DNA from: Bacteroidales bacterium
Lineage (GTDB): Bacteria > Bacteroidota > Bacteroidia > Bacteroidales > WCHB1-69
Direction of reading: 5' to 3'
Assembly (NCBI GenBank): GCA_017527945.1
Contig: JAFXPL010000135.1
Coordinates: 1-13,603 of the forward strand
DNA: 13,603 bases
Position numbers and translations under genes: made by a program
The notes under the pieces: generated by a model
What the model was told of the DNA's origin: nothing
Seen by the model: only the letters and a program-made list of their open reading frames with translations
The model's database searches: none
Shown: positions 1 through 6,979 of the stretch, piece after piece
Layout of the letters: the number at the start of each line of letters is the position of its first letter
Numbering within the stretch: the stretch's first letter is position 1

Positions 1-692
1 CCAAGAAGTCGCAGGTGTTCACCACCGCAGCCGACAACCAGACCTCCGTGGAAATCCACGTGCTGCAGGGCGAGCGCCCGATGGCGGCCCAGAACAAGAG
101 TATCGGCCGTTTCCACTTGGACGGCATCCCCGCGGCCATGCGCGGCGTACCTCAAATCGAGGTGACCTTCGATATCGACTCCAACGGCATCCTGAATGTG
201 ACGGCGCACGATAAGGCTTCCGGCAAGGAGCAGAAGATCCGTATCGAGGCTTCCTCCGGCTTGAGCGATGATGAAATCAAGCGCATGAAGGCCGAGGCCG
301 AGGCCAACGCCGACGCCGACAAGAAGGCCAAGGAGGAAATCGACAAGCTGAACAACGCCGACTCGCTGGTCTTCAACACTGAGAAACAGCTCAAGGAGTT
401 CGGCGACAAGATCCCTGCCGACGACAAGGCCAAGATCGAGGCGGCGGCCGCGAGACTGAAGACCGCGCACGACAACAAGGACTTCAGCGGCATCGACAGC
501 GCGACAGCCGAGCTGCAGAGTGCCTGGAACGCGGCTTCGCAGAAGATGTACGCGCAGGGCGGTGCCCAGCAGCAGCCCGGTGCCGACTTCAACGGCGGCT
601 TCAACCAGCAGGCCGGCCCGCAAGGCCCGCAGGGCGGCAACGGCGGCAACGACTCCGAGGTCCAGGATGTGGACTTCGAGGAGGTGAAATAA
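1..692 (+). CDS. dnaK: Molecular chaperone DnaK (Hsp70), C-terminal part; 5' end outside window
   Basis: This is the C-terminal 229 codons of the cytoplasmic Hsp70 chaperone, which binds and releases unfolded polypeptides in an ATP cycle with DnaJ and GrpE. The frame is open from base 3, so the GTG at base 15 is an internal valine and not a start. Visible in order are the end of the beta-sandwich substrate-binding domain ([20 protein letters not shown], then [20 protein letters not shown] and [15 protein letters not shown]), the charged alpha-helical lid (about codons 85-180), and a Gly/Gln/Asn-rich linker. It ends in DVDFEEVK, the acidic EEVK-type tail typical of bacterial DnaK. The stop TAA is at 690-692. 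A strong intrinsic terminator follows, so dnaK transcription should not enter the restriction locus. The ATPase domain lies upstream of the window. Identification is secure from family knowledge. Confidence 0.97.
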   Translation, partial: KKSQVFTTAADNQTSVEIHVLQGERPMAAQNKSIGRFHLDGIPAAMRGVPQIEVTFDIDSNGILNVTAHDKASGKEQKIRIEASSGLSDDEIKRMKAEAEANADADKKAKEEIDKLNNADSLVFNTEKQLKEFGDKIPADDKAKIEAAAARLKTAHDNKDFSGIDSATAELQSAWNAASQKMYAQGGAQQQPGADFNGGFNQQAGPQGPQGGNGGNDSEVQDVDFEEVK

Positions 693-720
693 GACACCCT
701 CTTCCCTATAAAAACCGAAA

Positions 721-750
721 GGTGCTGACCAAGAATCAGCACCTTTTTTT
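721..750 (+). terminator. Rho-independent terminator of dnaK
   Basis: A perfect 8-bp stem (GGTGCTGA at 721-728, TCAGCACC at 736-743) with a 7-nt loop is followed at once by seven T at 744-750. It begins 28 bases after the dnaK stop codon and is oriented to end the dnaK transcript. Confidence 0.92.
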
Positions 751-945
751 GTTGCCCGTCGCCGCACGGAACCAACAGAAAACCAAGGTGGAACGCGGCA
801 CGTTGCGGATAGTCGGCGGCGAAACTCCCCCTTTTCGGAAAGTCGGGATTCGTGCAGAACCAACGGCGGTTTTTTGTACCATATTTGTATCGAACACTAA
901 ATGACTCTCAAGTGAACGCTAATAAAGATAACGAACAGATAATCA
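751..945. other. Non-coding spacer between the dnaK terminator and the hsdM remnant
   Basis: No convincing gene is seen here. Short open frames cross it, but none has protein-like content that I recognise. A one-mismatch -7-like box (CATATTTG, near 886-893) lies in a T-rich patch, but no well-spaced -33 box accompanies it. The frame of the hsdM remnant is closed by a TAA at 940-942, so the break that removed the front of hsdM lies at or just upstream of about 943. Confidence 0.5.
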
Positions 946-1320
946 GTGTATTGGGAAAAATACACCGATGGCGATCTGGTGGTGGAAAGCAAGGTGAAGG
1001 ACAACGAGGATTTCAAATACCGCAAGGTGACGGTGGAGTTCCCCTCCGACAAGCAGACCGACAAGAAGGCAAGACCTGAAAAGGACACCGAGATTATCCC
1101 GTGGACGGAGGACGTGCAGGCGTATATGGAGAAGAACGTGCTGCCGTTCCAACCCAAGGCGAAGATAGTGGAGAAGCAGACCAAGATTGGGTATGAAATC
1201 CCGTTCACGAGGGAGTTCTACAAGTATGTGCCGTTAGAACCGAGCGACAAAATCTTTGCCCATCTCAAGGAGTTGGAGGCGAAGGAGACCGAATTGATGA
1301 ACAAGATATTGGGGAGTTAG
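946..1320 (+). pseudogene. hsdM: HsdM, type I restriction-modification DNA methyltransferase subunit, C-terminal remnant
   Basis: The roughly 124 residues match the C-terminal end of type I HsdM. They carry the family signature KTKIGYEIPFTREFYKYVPL-like (here TKIGYEIPFTREFYKYVPLE), preceded by DNEDFKYRKVTVEFP and IIPWTEDVQAYMEKNVLPF and followed by a short coiled-coil-like tail (HLKELEAKETELMNKIL). The SAM-binding and catalytic (NPPF/Y) part of the N6-adenine methyltransferase, several hundred residues in full-length HsdM, is absent. The frame is closed by TAA at 940-942, just before homology begins. A GTG at 946 could act as a start, but the product would have no catalytic domain. The remnant is the first piece of the hsdM-hsdS-hsdR locus and sits directly downstream of dnaK. 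It is a truncated gene with no expected methyltransferase activity. Confidence 0.85.
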
Positions 1321-1344
1321 CAGTTAAGAATTAGGGAAAAGCAG

Positions 1345-1352
1345 TATCTTTG
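1345..1352 (+). promoter_or_regulatory. Bacteroidota-type promoter -7 box (TATCTTTG) upstream of the nuclease gene
   Basis: TATCTTTG fits the Bacteroidota -7 consensus TAnnTTTG exactly and lies 25 bases before the ATG at 1378. The expected -33 TTTG box is not clear at the usual spacing, so this rests on one element. A short inverted repeat (CTTCTT at 1353-1358, AAGAAG at 1363-1368) follows in the predicted leader. Confidence 0.5.
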
Positions 1353-1377
1353 CTTCTTAAAAAAGAAGAAAACAATA

Positions 1378-1787
1378 TGACTGAAAAAGAAATAGTTAAT
1401 GCGAAAATTGGGGCAACGCCATTGCCCCAATTGGATGATTACAACCATCCTGCTGAAAACAAGCAAGATACAAATTTGGGCAACACCGTTGCCACAATTC
1501 AACTGCCCCGTTTCACCCTCTCTTGGTCGCACTATCTGGTGCTGATGCGCATCGAGAACATAGAAGCCCGCAGTTTCTATGAGATTGAGGCGGCACAGCA
1601 GCAGTGGTCGGTAAAACAACTCTCTCGTCAGGTGGGCAGCAGTCTCTACGAGCGTTTGGTGTTGAGCCGCAACAAGGATGAAGTGATGCGGTTAGCACTT
1701 GAAGGGCAAACCGTGGATAAACCGTCGGATGTTATCAAGAACCCTATCACATTGGAGTTTTTGGGGCTGAAACCTGACGAGACATAA
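1378..1787 (+). pseudogene. YhcG/DUF1016-family nuclease, N-terminal half of a gene interrupted by TAA
   Basis: From the ATG at 1378 (A-rich RBS region just upstream) this encodes 136 residues. The middle and end (LPRFTLSWSHYLVLMRIENI, FYEIEAAQQQWSVKQLSRQV, SLYERLVLSRNKDEVMRLAL, KNPITLEFLGLKP) match the central part of YhcG-like proteins, the DUF1016 family often found beside type I hsd genes. The usual N-terminal helical domain of roughly 100 or more residues is missing. The first 40 or so residues read instead through two palindromic repeats at 1405-1432 and 1472-1499. The TAA at 1785-1787 is in frame with the nuclease domain that follows and falls where homologues have a short polar linker. 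A single T-A-T/C to TAA change at a tyrosine would explain it. The gene is therefore probably one broken gene spanning 1378-2234. Confidence 0.8.
1405..1499. repeat. Pair of 28-bp palindromic repeats inside the nuclease gene's 5' end
   Basis: Copy 1 (1405-1432) holds a perfect 10-bp inverted repeat, AATTGGGGCA at 1406-1415 and TGCCCCAATT at 1423-1432, with a 7-nt loop. Copy 2 (1472-1499) matches copy 1 at 24 of 28 positions and still forms the inner stem GGCAAC/GTTGCC. The copies are 67 bp apart, which is not a multiple of three, so they are read in different frames. The repeat is therefore at DNA level and not a protein motif. No T-run follows either hairpin, so they are not ordinary terminators. 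Confidence 0.75.
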
Positions 1788-1799
1788 ACGGAAACAAAG

Positions 1800-2234
1800 T
1801 TGGAGAATGCCATTATCAGCAAGTTACAACAATTTCTGTTGGAGTTGGGCAAGGGATTCCTTTTCGAGAAACGGCAGAAACGATTCACCTTCGATGAGGA
1901 GAATTATTATGTTGACCTTGTCTTCTACAACCGCCTGCTGCAATGCTATGTGCTGATTGACCTCAAGACCGACAAGTTGAGCCACCAGGACCTTGGACAG
2001 ATGCAGATGTATGTCAACTACTACGACCGTTATGTGCGGCAGGAGTTCGAGAAGCCTACCATAGGCATTCTGCTTTGCGAGAGCAAAAAGGACTCTCTCG
2101 TGGAACTCACCCTGCCCAAAGATGCCAATATCTATGCCGCACAATACCAACTCTATCTGCCCGACAAGGCTCTGCTTCAGGCGAAGGTAAAGGAATGGAT
2201 TGACGAATATAACGAGGCTAACCCAGAAGAATGA
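1800..2234 (+). pseudogene. YhcG/DUF1016-family PD-(D/E)xK nuclease domain, C-terminal half
   Basis: This is the nuclease half of the interrupted gene, in the same frame as the 1378-1787 half. Counting from the TTG at 1800 (or leucine, if read as one gene), 144 residues form a PD-(D/E)xK fold. Asp39 in YYVDLVFYN and the pair Asp54-x-Lys56 in VLIDLKTDK are the expected metal-binding and catalytic residues, followed by the conserved HQDLGQMQMYVNYYDR (about 62-77) and TIGILLCESKK. The catalytic core looks intact, so expression would need either stop readthrough or reinitiation at TTG 1800, and no strong RBS is seen there. Its stop TGA (2232-2234) overlaps the first ATG of hsdS (2231) as ATGA, a sign of translational coupling. 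Family members are linked to restriction or phage defence, with the exact role unsettled. Confidence 0.82.
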
Positions 2235-2895
2235 TGGAACGGAAAATGAAAGACAGCGGTATCCCGTGGATTGGAATGATTCCAAGTGATTGGGAGGTAA
2301 AAGGTTGAAAGAGGTTTTTTCTGAATCCAAAGAAAAATCCCTTGATGGAATAGGAGATTTATTGAGCCTTTCCCAATATACTGGTATTAAATTGAGAAGA
2401 GAGACTGATTTTGCAGGGACTCACGAAGCGGAATCCAATGAAGGGTATAATGTTGTTCATAAAGGACAACTTGTGATGAATATAATGTTGGCCTGGAATG
2501 GCAGTTATGCTTTATCAGACTATGATGGTTTGATAAGTCCTGCTTATTGTGTCTTCAATTTTAAGATTGACTGTACAAAAAGATACTTCCATTACTTGTT
2601 AAGAACATCTGGTTATCCGAGTGCATTCAAAACAATGTCAAGAGGAATTATTGATAGCAGATTGCGTTTATACCCTGACCAGTTTTATACATTTCCCACA
2701 ATATTCCCCCCTCTCCCCACCCAGCAGCGCATCGCCGACTTCCTCGACCGCAAGTGTGCCGAGATTGACGAACTCGCCGCCTTGCAGGAGACGATGATTG
2801 CCGAACTCAAACGCTACAAGCAATCCGTCATCACCGAGGCCGTAACCAAAGGTCTTGACCCCAACGTCCCGATGAAGGACAGCGGCGTGGAATGA
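2231..2895 (+). pseudogene. hsdS: HsdS, type I restriction specificity subunit, 5' half with first target-recognition domain (frameshifted)
   Basis: HsdS reads the DNA target through two target-recognition domains (TRDs) separated by conserved helices. Translation from ATG 2231, overlapping the preceding stop as ATGA, gives the typical start KDSGIPWIGMIPSDWEVK, then shifts frame at the A4 run 2299-2302 and stops at TGA 2306-2308. Restoring one A would continue as EVKRLKEVF, and the other frame carries on from there. The rest holds TRD1 (about 2311-2700, AT-rich) and the first conserved helical region (QQRIADFLDRKCAEIDELAA to KRYKQSVITEAVTKG). This half ends in KDSGVE followed by TGA at 2893-2895, where HsdS proteins normally have Trp (KDSGVEW), so TGG to TGA is the simplest change. 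The next piece continues in the same frame. Confidence 0.88.
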
Positions 2896-2910
2896 ATCGA
2901 AGGGTGGGAA

Positions 2911-3186
2911 GTGAAAAATATCACGATTGCCATCACAAAGGGGAATGGAATCACAAAAGAAGAAATTTTTCCCGACGGTGATACTCCCTGTGTAAGATAT
3001 GGCGAGATATATTCCAAATACGATAACTCATTTGTGACGTGCGTTTCAAAAACAAAAAAGGAAGCCCTATCAACTCTACATTATTTTGGGAAAGGCGATA
3101 TTTTGTGTGCTGGCACAGGTGAACTGGTTGAAGAGATTGGAAAAAGTATTGTCTATTTAGGTGAGAATCAGTGTTTGGCAGGATGA
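2911..3186 (+). pseudogene. hsdS: HsdS, second target-recognition domain, middle fragment
   Basis: This segment continues hsdS in the same frame after the TGA at 2893-2895. The bases between, read through, give IEGWEV, the usual lead-in to TRD2. The fragment KNITIAITKGNGITKEEIF to KGDILCAGTGELVEEIGKSI has the length and beta-rich character of a TRD, with the common pattern 'G-D-I-L' before a small-residue turn. It is AT-rich like TRD1. It ends at TGA 3184-3186 after CLAG; the following codons (DIIVLSHNQNPLF) continue the domain without a gap. Homologues commonly read CLAGGDII, so GGA to TGA would explain the stop. On its own this fragment cannot work as a specificity subunit. Confidence 0.82.
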
Positions 3187-3195
3187 GATATAATA

Positions 3196-3504
3196 GTGTT
3201 AAGTCATAATCAGAATCCGCTCTTCTTGAATTTTGCGTTAAACTCAAGGTACGCACAAGCACAAAAAAGTTGTAGCAAAGCGAAACTCAAAGTTGTACAT
3301 ATTTCCGCTTATGACATTGGCAGCGTACTTATAGCATTTCCCCCTCTCACCGAGCAGCGTGCCATTGCCGACTACCTTGACCGCAAGTGCGCCGAGATTG
3401 ACGAACTGATAGCCATCAAGCAGCAGAAGATTGAGGCGTTGAAAGAATACAAGAAATCCGTCATATTCGGGTATGTGACGGGAAAAAGGAGGCGGAGTAT
3501 GTAA
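3196..3504 (+). pseudogene. hsdS: HsdS, C-terminal fragment: end of TRD2 and second conserved helical region
   Basis: This is the last piece of hsdS, in the same frame as the two before it. It holds the end of TRD2 (FLNFALNSRYAQAQKSC, then VVHISAYDIGSVLIAFPPL) and the second conserved region, EQRAIADYLDRKCAEIDELI to KEYKKSVIFGYVTGK, which repeats the helical spacer in the 5' half. The DNA at 3379-3407 matches 2746-2774 at 28 of 29 bases, the typical internal repeat at which HsdS genes exchange TRDs. The stop is TAA at 3502-3504. With all pieces joined the protein would be about 425 residues, normal for HsdS. Confidence 0.85.
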
Positions 3505-3532
3505 ATAATCTTGAAAAGATATGAAATTTACC

Positions 3533-3563
3533 ATTGCGATAATCTTGAAAAATTGTATTTTTG
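3533..3563 (+). promoter_or_regulatory. Bacteroidota-type promoter of the ATPase gene
   Basis: The -7 box TATTTTTG (3556-3563) matches TAnnTTTG perfectly. A TTG within ATTG (3533-3536) lies 19 bases upstream, the usual -33 spacing. Transcription should start near 3570, about 45 bases before the ATG at 3617. The AT-rich setting, after hsdS has ended, supports a separate transcript for the ATPase and anything downstream. Confidence 0.7.
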
Positions 3564-3566
3564 CAG

Positions 3567-3599
3567 CGAACAATATTGTTTGATGGCATCGAACAATAT
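3567..3599 (+). promoter_or_regulatory. Possible operator: palindrome and repeated half-site at the predicted start of transcription
   Basis: AACAATATTGTT (3569-3580) is a perfect 12-bp palindrome at the predicted +1. The 10-mer CGAACAATAT occurs at 3567-3576 and again at 3590-3599, 23 bp apart, or about two helical turns. This geometry suits a repressor, but no regulator gene is evident nearby, so the function is inferred. Confidence 0.35.
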
Positions 3600-3616
3600 A
3601 AAAACGGTTGACAGCT

Positions 3617-4822
3617 ATGATTTTAAGGCAAACAATTGAACAGGTAATCGCCGAATGGCAATCACGAGTAGCAACAGATGATGCGGGAATCATGCGTGAA
3701 AGTGAAATTCCGCTGACAAGCATTTCATCCCACGCTGTGGTCATCAGCGGCATACGCCGCTGCGGAAAAAGCACGCTGCTTGCACAATTATACCGCCAAC
3801 TTGCGGAACCGGCCTTGTTCATCAATTTTGAACACCCCCTCCTGATGGATTTTTCCACTGCGGATTACATGCGATTAGACCAAATCATCGAACAGCAAAG
3901 GGTCAAGTGGCTCCTGCTCGATGAGGTGCAGATGCTGCCCCAATGGGAAGTTTATGTGCGGCAGAAACTTGACCAACGCTACAAGATTGTCTTGACAGGT
4001 TCCAACGCTTCCTTGCTGAGCCGTGAGTTAGGTACCCATCTCACAGGCAGACATATCCCCATGGAGCTGTTCCCGTTCTCATACCATGAGTTCCTCAAGA
4101 TGAAATCGCTTGAGGCTTCCTACGATTCACTCCGCGAATACCTGTTCTCCGGCGGCTTCCCTGAGTTTCTGAAAACTGGCGACACGCGTCAGCTTGCCAC
4201 TTTGTTTCAAGACATACTCTACCGTGACATTATCGTGCGCTACGGCATCAAGGAAGTGGCCTCATTGCTACGGATGGCCAATTTCCTTCTGCAGAATGTC
4301 GGAAACAAGTTTTCTGCCACCAAAATCAAGCAGGCAATATCAGTGAACGCCACCAGTACCATTCTAAATTGGTGTAATTATTTGGAAAACAGCTATTTGT
4401 TTTCTTTTATCGAAAAGTACAGCTATTCTGTCCGTTCCCAAATGATATCACCCAAAAAGGTCTATGCGGCTGACACAGGGCTCGCTTTCTCCCTGTCCAC
4501 CCATTCGATGACCGATGAAGGCCATCTGCTCGAAAACCTCGTTTACATCGCCTTAAGGCGTCATCACCCGCAAATAAATTATTATGAGGGGACTGGAGAA
4601 TGCGACTTCGTAGTAATGGAACACGGCGTTCCTGCGCAGCTGTTTCAAGTGTGCTCGGAACTGAATCCTGACAATATGCAACGTGAAATTGATGGTTTGG
4701 AAGAGGCCATGCGTACGCTGTCCATTCCGAATGGCAAAATCATTACGCAAAATCAAAGCGATCGCTTCCAGACAGAATCGGGCAATATCGAAGTGCTACC
4801 GTTCTGGGAGTGGAATGTATAA
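3617..4822 (+). CDS. AAA+ family ATPase, AAA_14/DUF4143 type
   Basis: This encodes an intact 401-residue protein from ATG 3617; a TTG at 3608 would add three residues, but ATG is preferred. It has a Walker A loop GIRRCGKST (about residues 45-53), Walker B WLLLDEVQ (about 98-105, Asp102-Glu103) and a sensor-like VLTGSN (about 125-130). The family blocks LTGRHIPMELFPFSYHEFL and YLFSGGFPEFL follow, and then a winged-helix-like segment. The C-terminal part (YAADTGLAFSL, ENLVYIALRRH, ECDFVVME, FQVCSEL) is the DUF4143 domain, which resembles a PD-(D/E)xK fold. Such ATPases are abundant in Bacteroidota and their role is not firmly established. It has its own promoter, lies between hsdS and hsdR, and is the only undamaged gene of the island. 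hsdR follows after 12 bases. Family assignment is firm; function is unknown. Confidence 0.92.
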   Translation: MILRQTIEQVIAEWQSRVATDDAGIMRESEIPLTSISSHAVVISGIRRCGKSTLLAQLYRQLAEPALFINFEHPLLMDFSTADYMRLDQIIEQQRVKWLLLDEVQMLPQWEVYVRQKLDQRYKIVLTGSNASLLSRELGTHLTGRHIPMELFPFSYHEFLKMKSLEASYDSLREYLFSGGFPEFLKTGDTRQLATLFQDILYRDIIVRYGIKEVASLLRMANFLLQNVGNKFSATKIKQAISVNATSTILNWCNYLENSYLFSFIEKYSYSVRSQMISPKKVYAADTGLAFSLSTHSMTDEGHLLENLVYIALRRHHPQINYYEGTGECDFVVMEHGVPAQLFQVCSELNPDNMQREIDGLEEAMRTLSIPNGKIITQNQSDRFQTESGNIEVLPFWEWNV

Positions 4823-4834
4823 AAGTGAAAGTTT

Positions 4835-5209
4835 ATGGCAACAACGATAACCTATCACAGCATCAAAATCGGCAGCGGCAACCGCTTCAAAGAAAAAAAC
4901 TTCGAGGCCGACATTGAGCATTACCTGCTCAACGAAGGCGGCTATATCAAAGGCGACCAAAGCACCTACGACAAGAAGCGGGCGATTGATATGCCTGTGC
5001 TGCTGCAATTCATTCAGACCACGCAGCCGAAGGTGTGGCAACGCTATCTGAACCTTTACGGCGACAAGTCGGCTGACCAACTTTACAAGGTGTTCCAAGC
5101 GGATGTCGCCCACTACGGATTGGTTCACGTGCTGCGCAACGGAATCAAGGACAGAGGAAGCGGCCTTGGCGGACACCGACGAAGCGTTGCGGGAGATGGC
5201 GGAGATTGA
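4835..5209 (+). pseudogene. hsdR: HsdR, type I restriction endonuclease subunit, N-terminal remnant
   Basis: This encodes the first ~108 residues of HsdR (NFEADIEHYLLNEGGY, DMPVLLQFIQTTQPKVWQRY, VLRNGIKDRG), 12 bases after the ATPase stop and preceded by an A/G-rich RBS-like stretch. Homology ends at KDRG (about 5147-5158). Beyond it the frame reads into unrelated residues and stops at 5209, because the following DNA belongs to a far downstream part of hsdR in another frame. The HsdR N-terminal nuclease core (PD-(D/E)xK, with its ExK motif) and the first RecA-like motor domain with Walker A would follow KDRG and are missing. The product would be a 124-residue stump without enzymatic motifs. 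Confidence 0.85.
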
Positions 5210-6872
5210 GGAGAAGACCGAAGCGGAACTGAAGGACGAAATGGATGTGATGATGGAAACGCTGCTCACGCAAGGTCAGCACAAGAATCTCTACTTTTAC
5301 GCCTTCACCGCCACGCCGAAACCCAAGACCTTGGAGACCTTCGGTGTTAAGACCGCTAAGGGTTACGATGCTTTCCACCACTACAGTATGCGGCAGGCTA
5401 TAGACGAGGGTTTCATATTGGGTGTGCTGCAATTTTACACCACTATAGAGACGAGTTATGAGATTGCCAAGTCCATCGAGGACAACCCCGAATACGAAGA
5501 GCCGCCCGCCACGAGAGCGGTCAAGGCGTTCCACGACAGCCACGAGTTCGTCATCAATCAGATTGTGGAGGTGATGGTGGAGAAATTCCGTGAGATAACC
5601 CTGCACAAAATTAACGGGCAGGCGAAGGCGATGGTGGTCTCTCCGTCACGGGCGCACGCCGTCCGATTCTACTTCGCGATGAAGGAATACTGCAAAAAGA
5701 AAGGATATGACGAAGTGAAGCCGTTGGTGGCGTTCAGCGGAACGGTGAAGTACAACGAAGTCGAGTACACCGAGAGCCAAATAAATTCGGCGGATGGACA
5801 GAAGATAACCGAAGCCAAACTGCCGCTGTTCTTCGCCTCCGAAATGTATAATATGCTCATCGTGGCCGACAAGTACCAGACAGGCTTTGACGAACCGCTG
5901 CTTCACACGATGTTCGTGAACAAGAAATTGCAAGGCGTGAAAGCAGTACAGACCCTATCACGGTTGAACCGAAGTCACGAAGGCAAGGTTGATACATACG
6001 TATTGGATTTTGTGAACGACGCGGACAGTATCAAGCAGTCGTTCCAACCCTTCTTCGAGGACACCGTGTTGGAGGAAGGCGTGGACATCAATATGGTGTA
6101 CCGCTATCTGAACGACATCCAGCAGTACCACCTTTGGAACAGCGACGACGAGGAAAAAGTCTATAAGATATATTCCACCTCCAAGCAGAGCAGCACCGAT
6201 ATGGGCAAATTGGCGAGTGCCTTCAAATCGACGATGGCGGCATACGAGTCTTTGCCTATCGAGGACAAATTCAAAGTGCGCTTCTTGGTTCGCAACTTCA
6301 ACCGCTTCTATGCGTATATGGCGCAGATTGTCCGTACATTTGACAAGGAACTATACAAGACATACGTCTATACCGAACTGCTCTACAAACTGTTGCCCAA
6401 GAACCCGCACGAGAAGGTGGATTTGACCAACAAGATTGCCTTAATCAACAATAAACTGACCGAGACCTTCAGCGGCAGCATACAGTTGGAACACGGGCAG
6501 AACAAGGTCAAGGCGGAGAAAGGCGGCGATGGGGCGTTCAAGGAGGAAAAACGTGACCTGCTGGCGAACATCATCGACAAAATCAACTTGATGTATGCGG
6601 GCAAGTTTACCGAGGCCGACCGTGTGATAGTAGAGACCATCTTCGACAAGATGAGCAAGGGCAGTGCCGCCCTGAGGAAGCAGGCGATGAACACCGATGC
6701 CGCTATGTTCGCCACGGCTATTTTCCCCAAGGCGTTTCAGGAAATCGCCCAAAAGTGCTATATGGAGCAGATGGATGCATTCGCCAAGTTGTTTGAAGAC
6801 CCTCAATTTTATGAGCGTGTGATGAAAGAGATGGCGGAGGCGATGTACTTGAGGTTCAGGAATGGGAAGTAA
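5103..6872 (+). pseudogene. hsdR: HsdR, type I restriction endonuclease subunit, C-terminal remnant (second motor lobe and tail)
   Basis: Real homology starts near 5157 (ALADTDEALREMAEIEEKTE), so the ATG at 5103 is a chance start inside the N-terminal remnant; ATG 5196 is the first start within the homologous part. Visible are helicase motif III (FTATPKPKTLE), the second RecA-like lobe (AMVVSPSRAHAVRFY), motif V (IVADKYQTGFDEP), motif VI (QTLSRLNRSHEGK), and a long helical C-terminal domain ending FRNGK. Walker A, the DEAx box and the nuclease domain are absent, so neither translocation nor cleavage is expected. The piece is about 560 residues, against about 1000 for full HsdR. With the 108-residue N-terminus this implies a missing segment of several hundred residues. 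The long open frame without further stops suggests the deletion is not ancient. Confidence 0.88.
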
Positions 6873-6887
6873 AACCCAATAGCCAAT

Positions 6888-6925
6888 ACAATGATACAAA
6901 TGTTTGTAGAATAAAAATTCATTGT
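6888..6925. repeat. Nested inverted repeats after hsdR
   Basis: ACAATGA (6888-6894) and TCATTGT (6919-6925) form an outer 7-bp inverted repeat. Inside it, TACAAA (6895-6900) and TTTGTA (6903-6908) form a second. No T-run follows directly, so it is a weak terminator candidate, or else a binding site just upstream of the TATATTTG box at 6936. Confidence 0.35.
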
Positions 6926-6935
6926 GGACTATTCA

Positions 6936-6943
6936 TATATTTG
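6936..6943 (+). promoter_or_regulatory. Possible -7 box (TATATTTG) for the small ORF
   Basis: TATATTTG matches TAnnTTTG and lies 36 bases upstream of the ATG at 6980. A second, one-base-shorter variant (TATTTTG) sits at 6953-6959. No -33 box at the usual spacing is evident, so support is limited. Confidence 0.35.
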
Positions 6944-6979
6944 GAAAAGTTGTATTTTGCATTCTAAAAAGCAAATAGA

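Noticed and set aside
152..775. Minus-strand ORF opposite dnaK
   Set aside because: It is antisense to the clearly identified dnaK tail, rich in Ser/Ala/Leu/Cys as expected for a shadow frame.
2299..2302. Phase-variable homopolymer switch in hsdS
   Set aside because: The run is only four A (five if restored), too short for frequent slippage, and two further stops downstream would keep the gene off.
2893..3186. Reassigned TGA codons (for example TGA read as Trp or Gly) in hsdS
   Set aside because: The two TGA codons sit at positions that would need different amino acids, the gene also has a frameshift, and other genes in the window (such as the helicase gene) end with TGA normally.
5103..5156. 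ATG 5103 as the true start of a helicase gene
   Set aside because: The residues before about 5157 are an out-of-frame reading of the HsdR N-terminus, so this start is a by-product of the deletion.
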